A DNA stretch of 64,000 nucleotides, taken from positions 29,399,501-29,463,500 of the forward strand of contig NC_091674.1 of NCBI RefSeq assembly GCF_042453785.1, given 5' to 3'. Below the pieces are notes generated by a model, which made no database searches, was not told the origin of the DNA, and saw only the letters and a program-made list of their open reading frames with translations. Shown here piece by piece: positions 12,165 to 21,151 of this stretch (positions within the stretch are counted from its first letter, which is position 1; every line of letters begins with the position of its first letter). Both the position numbers and the translations under genes were made by a program. Source of the DNA: Malus domestica (Eukaryota; Streptophyta; Magnoliopsida; Rosales; Rosaceae).

Positions 12165-12380
12165 ATCGTCGATCTAAACGAGAAGTTGCTGGTTCAGTGC
12201 GCTAGCTACCTCAGCCTTCAGGACCTCTCTAACTTCGTCTAGACCTGCAACTATCTCAAAAATGTCGCATATTCCGACTCCATCTGGCAGCGCTCCTACA
12301 GGGAGCGGTGGCCGCGGCAACAACAGTCCTCCGCCTGGGTTCTTGCAGATCCGATTTCAGGCAACAACAGGCGGCTCGGC
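12165..12380 (+). pseudogene. F-box gene fragment captured inside the LTR element
   Basis: Within the element, conceptual translation shows an F-box signature: VDLNEKLLVQCASYLSLQDL, then TCNYLKNVAYSDSIWQRSY and RERWP. The order Leu-rich helix, Leu-Ser-x-Gln-Asp-Leu, Cys-x-x-Leu, Trp-Gln-Arg and Arg-x-x-Trp-Pro is that of F-box proteins, which bridge substrates to SKP1-cullin ubiquitin ligases. It is a broken fragment without the substrate-binding part, and lies in the forward orientation of the element. The flanking GC-rich CCGCCACC stretch (about 11825-11935) may be 5' leader of the same donor. This is transduplication of host sequence; the donor gene is not in this window. Confidence 0.6.
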
Positions 12381-13175
12381 TTCAGATAGCAATTTCTGGT
12401 ATTTCTGCGATCTAAGAAAAGCAGATCTCGCGAGTTTCGATGGTGGTTGTAGAGGGAAGCAATGGGTTAAATCTTCAAGCTGCAGCGGCGGGTTCGATCT
12501 CCAAGACGGCTTCGGTCAATGAGGGGTTGATAGATCAGTTTCGATGCGTGCGGTAGTTTGACAACAGATTGTCGCGCGGTGCAGGAATACAATCCAGTAG
12601 GCGTGCGACACAAAACGAGAGAGAAACCGCCTGGTAGAGAGATTCTAGAAACATCTGCAAGAAAGCTCCTTCTCAGTGACGGGACTAAAGTTGCTGTCAA
12701 GAACAAAGAAGGAGTGGAGACAGCGCAGGAGCCAGCATTACACAGCACTTGGCCTTACGGATCAAGGACAGAGAAGGAGTGGAGAGATAAAGAAAAGCAA
12801 ATGGGTGGTGTCTGTCCAAGCAACTGTCATTCTAGAGAAAAGCAAAAAAAAAAAGCAATGGCAATTAAAAGCTTAAAGTCAGATGGTGGCCAAAGAACAT
12901 GGGTGGACAGGTATAATTGCGGAAGACCAGAGATAATTGTGAGGGACTCGTGGACGGAAAAGCATAAAGGAAAAGAAAAAGTAAAAGCAAAAGCTTCGCA
13001 GCCATCTGCCATTCCACTACCCAACCTTCAATTGTGCAGATATCATCATATTATCCAACCATTTACCATACTCACCTTCTACAACAGTATTTTTGAATGA
13101 TGTAATTTATTATTTTTCGCAGACATCTGTATAAACCCTATCAGAGAGTAATATGTATAAACCCCATCAGAGGGT

Positions 13176-13176
<1 letters not shown>

Positions 13177-13210
<34 letters not shown>
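13177..13210 (+). repeat. Poly(A) tract inside the LTR element
   Basis: 34 A residues in a row, after two near-copies of ATGTATAAACCCyATCAGAG. It may mark the end of a retroposed transcript that was taken into the element, or slippage. Confidence 0.6.
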
Positions 13211-13211
<1 letters not shown>

Positions 13212-13499
13212 AAGGAAAAGCCCAAAACAAATGGGCTGACATGTTGTGGAGGGCAAAGGCCCATAGGCCTGAAATAGCACCAACCAGGTCATCAAAAGTA
13301 CGCCTAGTACTCCAAATTATACTTGAGCACTACTCATGTCATTCATACATTCATGAGCATCACTCATGACAATCATACATAAACATTCATGACCATCATT
13401 CATGTCAACATTCATGAGCATCACTCATGTCAACATCCATGAGCATCACTCATGTCAATCAACATAAACATCCATGAGCATCATTCATGTCAAATCAGC

Positions 13500-13910
13500 T
13501 TCAAAGACTTCATTTACAGAGCTCTAGCTTCAAAAGCTTCATTCACAAGAGCTATAGCTTCAAAAGCTTCATTCACAAGAGCTCTAGCTTCAAAAGCTTC
13601 ATTCACAAGAGCTCTAGCTTCAAAAGCTTCATTCACAAGAGCTCTAGCTTCAAAAGCTTCATTCACAAGAGCTCTAGCTTCAAAAGCTTCATTTACAAGA
13701 GCTCTAGCTTCAAAAGCTTCATTTACAAGAGCTCTAGCTTCAAAGACTTCATTTACAAGAGCTCTAGCTTCAAAGACTTCATTTACAGAGCTCTAGCTTC
13801 AAAAAGATTCATTTACAAAAGCTCTAGCTTTAAAAGCTTCATTTACAGAGCTCTAGCTTCAAAGCTTCACTTGCAAAGCTTCACCTACAAAGCTTCACAT
13901 ACAGAGCTTC
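13500..13910 (+). repeat. 30-bp tandem array in the LTR element
   Basis: About thirteen copies of a 30-bp unit containing AGCTCTAGCTTCAAAAGCTT plus CATTCACAAG. Because the period is a multiple of three, frames stay open across the array, giving repeated short peptides (ALASKASFTR). The last units shorten and drift. I regard it as a minisatellite and not a gene. Confidence 0.85.
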
Positions 13911-13949
13911 AGTGCAAGGTATACAAAGACCGCCTCCGAACAACCGCCA

Positions 13950-14545
13950 CTTCGGCCCATACATGGATTCAATTTGAAGTCTCCAGCCAACAGACTCTAT
14001 TGACCGAAGACTTGGGGGACTACATTATGTACCATATATTGGGCCTCAACTGGGCCTCATGAAAAATACTTGGGGGACTCTAGCCCATGATTTATGTATT
14101 AAGGAGCGAACCCTTATTCTATAAAAGGGACTCCCTCACTTTCATTGAAAGATCACCCATGATTTATGTATTGAGGAGCGAGCCCTTATTCTATAAAAGG
14201 GACTCCCTCACCACCATTAGAGAGCATCGCCGCCTACTGAGCAACTGTCTCACTGCGAGCATCAACTCTAACTCATCACTTATGTATTGAGGAGAGAGCC
14301 CTTATTCTATAAAAGGGACTCCCTCACCTTCAAACGCCACAAGCCGAGCCAACCAAGGCAACACAAGCTACAAGCAGAGCGGCCTCGCAACATGTGCTAC
14401 TTCTAGTTGAGCATCATTTCAGATTGGGCACCGCCTCATATCAAGCATTAGTTCTAGACGACATCTAGTTACTTCGGCCCACACATGGACTGAATTTCAA
14501 GTCTCCAGCCAAAAGACTCTCTTGACTGAAGACTTGGGGGACTAC
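13950..14545 (+). repeat. Internal duplicated PPT/U3-like pieces and three TATA-like blocks
   Basis: The stretch 13953-14046 (CTTCGGCCCATACATGG to GGGCCTC) closely repeats 14472-14568, which spans the true purine tract and the start of the 3' LTR. Three further blocks at about 14088-14142, 14158-14212 and 14277-14330 repeat TTATGTATTGAGGAGCGAGC plus CCTTATTCTATAAAAGGGAC, resembling the TATA region of the LTR itself. Confidence 0.65.
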
Positions 14546-14926
14546 TGTTTATACCATATTTAGGGCCTCGTATTTAGATCTCGTACAAATACTCAGGGGA
14601 CTTAAATGTAATTATGGGATAAAGGAAGGGGCAAATATGTAATAAGTGAGGAGTCCTTATTCTATAAAAGGACCCCTCACCCTCACAATTGGGGGGAGGC
14701 CTCACTCTCACTCTCAGAGGCCATTTCTGGAGCCTTACCCTTTTCAACGCTCTCACTTCTAGAGCTCTCTCTCCCCCTCACTTCTCAGAGAAATATAATA
14801 CAATCAGTGTGGACATAGCCCAAACATTGGGGTGAACCACGATAAAATCCTTGTGTTCTTTACATTACTTGCAGATTCACGGTCGGATTTACATTGACTA
14901 AAGACCTCCGGTTTTGTGCATCAACA
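14546..14926 (+). repeat. 3' LTR of the LARD-like element
   Basis: 381 bp, TG...CA termini, almost identical to the copy at 11243-11623. Confidence 0.88.
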
Positions 14927-15204
14927 AAGTTCATATTGAATGTATGGACTCTAACAAACAACTAATTAAAACATGACATTTAATATGGACATTTAATTAA
15001 ATGTTTATTAATATTTGCGGTGCAGTTCGGTTTCGGTACGGTTTTCAAAAGCTAAAACTGAAACCAAATTATTTCCTACATTGGGGTTCGGTTTCAAAAC
15101 CGCAACTGTTTCGAAACCGCAAAACCAAACCGTTCCATGCAGTCCGATTTAGTTCGTGTTTCAGTTTCGATTTTCGATTTCAAATGCTCACTCCTATTTT
15201 CAGA

Positions 15205-15483
15205 TATTTCTGTGTGTATTGTAAAACGAATGCGGCACAAATGCTCTTGCAGACCTCACATCAAAAGATTCTCTTACACATTACACAATTTCCAATCCAA
15301 GCCATTCATACTAGGTCATCACTAATGGCATGACACTTGGCTATCATCTAAGACCTGTGAGTCATACAAAGATGGATTGAATCTAGACCGTACACTTGTT
15401 CTATTGACTTAAGTAGACTATGTAACTTAAATCAAGTAAAACCGAAGACATTTATGTGGTAGCAACATATGAATGAATTAAAA
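15205..15483. other. Short spacer
   Basis: 3' flank of the aspartic protease gene. Nothing further seen. Confidence 0.4.
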
Positions 15484-17013
15484 TTAGTAAGAACTTCTAG
15501 GTTGAATTCCTAGAACATGACTAGGAAGCTTAAATCCAATATAAGACCCCTGAAGCTGCCAGCTTCCAATTATTGAGGTTCTTCCACCGGCGGCAAATGC
15601 AAGGCAGTACTTGTCGTGGCTCACAGCCATGACAACCTGACGAACGTCCAACTTCAACGGCGGATTCCTCACCTTAAACAAAAATTTAACCTGTAGAACG
15701 GTAAATGAGTTAAGATCAGTTTCGAAATCTAATTGAAAATAAGTGTAACTCTTAAAAAAAATAGATGACTCTAACTATTTAACCTTGGGAACGAGGTCAG
15801 TCCACTCGTAGAGACCTTTCACATAAAAACAAGTGTCTAACTGATCTTCGCCGGGCGCTCGGGGCAAACCCTGAGCCTTGCGGATGAAGTAGTCCTTGAA
15901 TATGTCATAGGCCTTCTCGGGAAACTTGGTGATTGTAGTCCCTGTGTCAATAGTCACACCCCCAACACCATCGGAATCAAATTCCCAGAATTCAGGAGGA
16001 ATTGGAATTGCTACCTCGTTCATTTCTATCCCACTGAACAACAAATAATAACGGTCCATTCTGATGTCCAGAATTGCTGTACTCGAATGTCGAAACCGGA
16101 ATTCGTCGTAATAATTCAAGTCCAACGTTCCACCGTCGGTTGTATTGTAATAAGGCAGAAAGAAGGTAAAATTGTTAGCTTGGAGTTGAGTCGGAAATGA
16201 ATATCCACCCGGTACGAAGCCTATGATTCCAGTCGCGGCCTCATTGAACATGTCTATACCTAAGGAACGATCATGTTAACTTTTAATCACCAAATGATGC
16301 GATAGTTTATTTTTCATTTCTAATCCGAGCGTTAAAGTTAATATATTATATGTACCTGTAATACGACTTCCACATCCGAAAGAGAAATTGTTACTGAGAT
16401 GCACACCCTCATCGGTAGATATGGTATCTGTGGCCATGATACCTTCGGAGACAGATCGATCTACATAATGAACGCTGAAACGACACTGATGCTCACCACG
16501 ACGAACACAACCTTGTATGTAGAGCTGCTGTACATCACATGATCCATTAGAGCAATCAGTCTGAGTGTACGTGGATGACATGCTCGTATCAAAAATATGG
16601 TGTGGTGTTGAGTAGCATTGGGTGCACCCTGGTTGGCACTGCCACCATGTGAAGGGTGTGCCCATGTCTACAAGAAGTTGCACTTTTTGTGGTGGATTTC
16701 CCACTTTCAAAACGGTCACATACTCCCCGCCTTCCTCGAACACGTTGGTCTCATTGAAATCGACGTTTGGGCGTAGAAATGGAGCAGAATTCGAGTGCTG
16801 GAGATGACGTTGATGAAGGAGTTTGAAGCGTGCCCTATCCCGGGCCAATCGAGCTTTGACGAGGGAGTGATGGTCCTTGAAATGTGATGCCATGAACTTT
16901 TCTCTATGGTATAGAGGAAACCTTGCGACTCCTTTGTCACTTAGGGCATTCGTGCCCAGGGAGATCAAAACTACAAGCACAAGAAAAATATTTGGGATTA
17001 GGGTTTTGGCCAT
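15484..17013 (-). CDS. Nepenthesin-type aspartic protease (A1 family) with an unusual first active-site triad
   Basis: Three exons on the minus strand, 17013-16356, 16259-15784 and 15690-15484, give 446 residues. Residues 1-25 are a signal peptide; about 26-95 form a propeptide; then comes a two-lobed pepsin-like domain. The cysteine-rich insert of nepenthesins is present (CQPGCTQCYST, CSNGSC, GCVRRGEHQC). The second catalytic motif is normal (IDTGTT, D324). The first reads VDMGTP (D116-M117-G118), where nearly all A1 proteases have D-T-G or D-S-G. The flap region also departs from the usual YGDGS (YVDRSVSEG). Both catalytic aspartates remain, so reduced or altered activity is possible. These proteases are secreted or vacuolar; plant members act in defence signalling, senescence and reproduction. 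A TATATATAT run about 80 bases upstream may be the TATA box. No operon-like neighbours. Confidence 0.88.
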
Positions 17014-17088
17014 TGTTGAAGATAAATTTGAACCAGCAGCAAGCAGGTAAATTTAAAGAAAAATGAAATGGAGAAGGAGATGATTTCA

Positions 17089-17097
17089 TATATATAT
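17089..17097 (-). promoter_or_regulatory. Possible TATA box of the aspartic protease gene
   Basis: TATATATAT, palindromic, about 80 bases upstream of the start codon at 17013. Spacing fits a core promoter; sequence is simple enough to be chance. Confidence 0.35.
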
Positions 17098-17099
17098 GA

Positions 17100-18060
17100 T
17101 TTCCAGATAAGTACATACAAATTTTTTTTGTTTCGGATTCGGAAATTAAGTTTTATTTTTCTTGTTTTCTCCAAAGGCTTTCTGTACACACATAATCATA
17201 TTGCTTTGCAAATTTGCAAGATTTGCTTTCGATATATTTATATGTATATGGTAGTATGGATTTTCTTTTAGGTAATTAAGCTTCTGGTAAGTTTACAAAT
17301 AAGCACAACAGTACAGCAAACTGGATCTTATATTCTACGAGTACTGCTATATTTACCACCTATTTGTATTATCATATATAATAATTTTTTATATCCTCCG
17401 CGTCAAACTTAAAAGTTTATTCTTTTCGTCACCTTAAATAAAAAGAGGTCTTATCCAACATTTAAAGTATTATTTATAGCATTACTAGAAAAAAATTATT
17501 TATAACATAAAAGTAATTATTGCCGTTACCCTAAGGTTTTAGCACTGAAGTTAAAAATCAATATTGAAAACAAAGAAAAAAACGTCTAGCTACCAAATAG
17601 CAAGCAAAACTTATGGCTCGAGATAAACTAGAAGAACTATTAGGGCAATTTGACCAAAATAAATAACATACAAGGGTGTGGTACGTGAGTAATCCCTTCG
17701 ATTTTCTTTTACTTGGTAACTGGTGAAGACAAATATGTACCATGTAATATGACATTGGCCTAAAAAGTATGTAGATCGATAAGAAGATAAAAGGATAATT
17801 ATAAAAACACATGCCTGCTTTTTTTTTTTTTTTTTGGGAAACAAAAACACTTGCCTTATTTGGTGTTAAGGATTTATATAGATTTGATACCTCATCAGAT
17901 TCAATGAATTTCTCATGGATTATCGCTAGCTTGCAATTGTACCATCTTTGTAGATATTAAAAAAAGTTGAGTTTCAATTTCATGACTAATTTATATTTCA
18001 CCTTCCCTTTGACAAAATAAGTAAATTTGTTTGTCGTCCAACATTCACTAAATCTAATAA
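17100..18060. other. Intergenic AT-rich DNA
   Basis: No gene seen. Contains a poly(T) run at 17820-17836. Confidence 0.4.
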
Positions 18061-18069
18061 TTTATTCAA

Positions 18070-18437
18070 GGCTTTATAGTCAAAATAGTTCATGAGATTT
18101 GCATAACTCTTCCGTTTGGTCCTTGAAATTTGAAATCAATACAAGTGGTATTTGAGATTGTTCACCATCAATCATTTTGGTCATTCCGTGAATAGTTATG
18201 TTAAATAAATATTAAAATGATAAAACTACCCTCAATTTAATAAACAATATGCCAAAATGATTTGACAAAAATTAAGGGTATTTTTGTCATTTTATCCTTA
18301 TTTAATGGAGATTTTTCACGGAATGATCAAAATGATTGATTGTGGACAAACTTAAGGACAAATTCTATCGATTTCAAATCTCAAGGATCAAAATGAAGAG
18401 TTATGCAAATCTCATAGACCATTTTGGATAAAAAGCC
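18070..18437. mobile_element. MITE with long inverted ends (Mutator-like)
   Basis: Left end GGCTTTATAGTCAAAATAGT continues ...ATGAGATTTGCATAACTCTTC; the right end, reverse complemented, reads GGCTTTTTATCCAAAATGGT and ATGAGATTTGCATAACTCTTC, so the inverted repeats extend beyond 60 bp. A 9-bp flank TTTATTCAA (18061-18069) matches TTTATTTAA (18438-18446) with one change. Nine-base duplications point to the Mutator group. No coding content. Confidence 0.75.
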
Positions 18438-18479
18438 TTTATTTAATTCAAGTCAATTCTAGACACCAAAAGAAACCTT

Positions 18480-19065
18480 TAAATTGTTCAACAAAATACG
18501 TGAAACTAAAATTGTATCTATTTTGCAAGTGGGATTTTATCACAGTGGTGGAAATGTATTGAGCATCTGACTACAACTTCATCAAGCTCTCTTCCCCATG
18601 ACAAGAAGGAAAAGTGGAAGACATTAAAAATAGGACTCATTACTAAATCCTATCTTTAATACTCTCCAAATGGAAGGACAACTCTATCAAAGAAGGAATC
18701 ACAATCTTTTCCAATCAAAGATACTTCAGAGATAATTCCAAGATGTTATTTAATATTTTTGGGATTATTATTTCCTCATCCATACTCCGGATGACTCACC
18801 TAGGTAATTGGAAAGCCGCCATGTGTAGGGCAAAACCCTACCCCTTATGGCCGACCACCTCCTTGTAAATAACTCATATGCACTAATTTCTGGTAATTAA
18901 GCTTTCGGTACGCACTTAAGCCTAAACTCTCTCTTTTCAAAGAAATTGACTTAGGTATCGGAGATCCATTGACCAAACCCCCACCTCGTGGGCACGTGGC
19001 TTTGGCGCCCTTGATCAAATGTGTTTATTTGTTTTGTAGGTACAATTTCGTCAATATTGAAGACT
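18480..19065 (+). repeat. Possible old LTR fragment
   Basis: The stretch has the feel of an LTR: a TTGTAAATAACTCATATGCA core-promoter-like block near 18861, then CTCTCTTTTCAAAGAAATTG, a GTATCGGAG motif, and TGGCGCCCTTGATC near 19002. No partner repeat, clear ends or target duplication are visible, so this is a weak call. Confidence 0.3.
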
Positions 19066-20290
19066 ACAGAAATTTACCACCATGTACAGAAAGTTTATCT
19101 GCCGGTAGTCGAACCTGGTATTTTAATTGAAGTTTGCTACGGCGGATGTTAATATTATAGTTGGCGTAAAAATTCAAAGAACGAAATTAGTGAAAAATAA
19201 AACTTATAAAATGAAAATGCTTTTCCGTCCCCAATTTCTTCATACTACCTAACATTTTTGACGACTGTTTCTTAACTTAACACTGTTAAGTCTAATATTA
19301 ACTCCTAATTAACAATATAGTCAGAAAGTCAAGAGAAAATGAAGAAAATTAACGAGTTGAATATGATTAGATGCAAAACATGAACTGATTTGGCAGTTTG
19401 CTGATATGGATTTCATTTTCTTTGTTTTTATACACATTTCTGTCTGCTAAGATGCAACTAGGATTATGAATTTCATGCATATTTTAGGAAAGCAATTTTC
19501 ACTACCCTACCTTTGTGCACTTGGAACCACAAAAACAGAAGAACCAAAACAAAGAGATCGATGCAAAAACACAGCGACAGAACAGTAGAATCAACTGATG
19601 ATACGACCCCTTTTTCCCGTCGTTTTGTGATTAGAAAAGCAATGCGACGAAGCCCCCATGACTTCATTTCCAATTTATATAAATTTTTAATGTAAGTGGT
19701 GTATCAGCCAGAGGGAGATACTATTTTGATTTGTACTTTGTGTAGCTAAGCATCCATGAAGTGCGTTAGAAAAACACTTTTTATTATTCTTTTTCCATAA
19801 AATAATTCATATTATGTGGGATTAGGGTTCTTATTTGTCATGTAATTATATAAAATAACAGGTGAATTAGGTGGCAAATAATTTTTTAAAATTTTCAAAT
19901 ATCCGAAGGAATTTGTCAATTCTGTTTTATCCCTTGACATATTTTTTGCCCGTATCCGAGTTTCTGTTTTTCAATCATTAATTTAATTTTTGAAATGTTG
20001 CTGGAAAAGTGGAGCATAGTTTTGACATGGTTAATGTGGGGAAGAAAGTTTAAATGATAAAATTGTTTTAATTTTAAAATAAGATGCCAATTTTCTAGGT
20101 TTCAGATTCCAAAAGCACTAACTGGCACGATCCATGCAGTTTAAAACTTCTAAAACAAATCAAGGTTAGTACCCAAAATCTCATCAAATCATGAAAAATA
20201 ATCAGTCAAATAGTTAAGGGAATATGTAAGGCGGCTTGAAATAATATACTTATTTTTAAACTTGGAAAATAAATATTTAATTTGGCATCT
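19066..20290. other. Intergenic AT-rich DNA
   Basis: No gene or clear element recognised. Confidence 0.4.
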
Positions 20291-20299
20291 GTTTATAGA

Positions 20300-20515
20300 G
20301 AGTTTAACAATATTCTTTTACTCATGAAAGCATAAACTCTAGACGTGAGTTCGAACTTCATCGGTGACTAATCTGACATATAAAGATCGTACCCAGTGCA
20401 CAAGGCTCCCGCTTTACGCAGGGTATGGGAGAGGTGAATGTCGGCTAGCCTTACCCCCATTTATCGGTGATTAATCTAACATATAATCTAACAAAATCTA
20501 TCGTTTGACAAAAAA
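20300..20515 (+). mobile_element. SINE-like dispersed repeat
   Basis: Contains a tRNA B-box-like GAGTTCGAACTTC near 20347, then GTACCCAGTGCACAAGGCTC and GCAGGGTATGGGAGAGGTGA, a block I recognise as widespread in plant genomes, and ends in an A-rich tail (GACAAAAAAAAATAATTAATG). Fits a tRNA-derived SINE; ends and duplication are not certain. Confidence 0.4.
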
Positions 20516-20519
20516 AAAT

Positions 20520-21079
20520 AATTAATGCATAAACTTCCCGTATTTTGAAAATCACTGGAATTGAAAGTCACAACTATTACGCAATGTACAAATGCATATA
20601 TTATGATTAAGTGGTGACATAGTTATGTTTTATCGATTTGTGCATGGTACGTACTAATTAATAGTCATACGTGTTTGAATATAAATGTTTTGTTAACACA
20701 ATATGAACGCATGACAATTACATCGAAAATTAATAAGCATTACATTGGTCCACATTTGTGACCTTTAACTCGTCAACCATCATAATTTATGTCATGTTAA
20801 ATATAAATTGTTGAGAATATGTGAAAATTTATCTAAATAGCATAAATATCAATAATAGATATGATTAAACGATCTGTTTATGTCATCTTATAATTTGTGC
20901 ACGCAAAAATAACTGAGGAATGTTGTACAATACCCTAATATAGTAATATTTTTTGTCAAATTAAATATTGTGGTGAAGGAAGAAAGATGATTGACGTGTA
21001 TACCAAACTCATTTAAAAGAAGCTGAGAAAGATACTGCTCATGAATGATCTGTGTTTGGAGAGTTTTGGCATATATTTC

Positions 21080-21080
<1 letters not shown>
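20520..21080. other. Intergenic, upstream of the USP-like gene
   Basis: AT-rich, no gene seen; probably holds the promoter of the gene starting at 21152. Confidence 0.35.

Positions 21081-21128
<48 letters not shown>
21081..21128 (+). repeat. (GA)n microsatellite in the 5' leader
   Basis: About 24 GA units, ending some 24 bases before the ATG at 21152. GA runs are common in plant 5' leaders and bind GAGA/BPC-type factors; role here is inferred. Confidence 0.9.
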
Positions 21129-21131
<3 letters not shown>

Positions 21132-21151
21132 AGAGCAGGTGGGTGGCGGTA

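Larger units (their letters stand above)
11243..14926 (+). mobile_element. LTR retrotransposon without gag-pol (LARD-like), nested in the hAT element
   Basis: Two long terminal repeats of 381 bp (11243-11623 and 14546-14926), beginning TGTTTATACC and ending CATCAACA, are nearly identical, so the insertion is young. The exact 5-bp duplication AAGTT flanks it (11238-11242 and 14927-14931). A primer-binding-type site starts three bases inside (TGGCGCCGTCTGTGGG, about 11626-11641). A purine tract (CTTGGGGGAC) precedes the right LTR. The LTRs carry a TATA-like TTCTATAAAAGG. The interior has no recognisable gag, protease, integrase or reverse transcriptase; it holds captured host-like sequence, a poly(A) tract and tandem repeats. 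It is a non-autonomous element that must use another element's proteins. Confidence 0.88.
10706..15196. mobile_element. Non-autonomous hAT transposon, split by a nested LTR element
   Basis: Ends are imperfect terminal inverted repeats: TAGGGGTGGGTA on the left, and TGCTCACTCCTA on the right (reverse complement TAGGAGTGAGCA). They are bounded by an exact 8-bp duplication TTTTCAGA at 10698-10705 and 15197-15204, the length used by hAT elements. Both flanks inside the ends carry many GCGGTTT/AAACCG subterminal motifs, the usual binding-site-like clusters of this group. Without the insertion at 11243-14926 the element is about 0.8 kb and has no transposase, so it needed a helper in trans. Confidence 0.85.

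Noticed and set aside
13452-14062. Two overlapping repeat-coded frames (ALASKASFTR; SSSFKSFIHK)
   Set aside because: They are two frames of the same 30-bp array in a non-autonomous LTR element.
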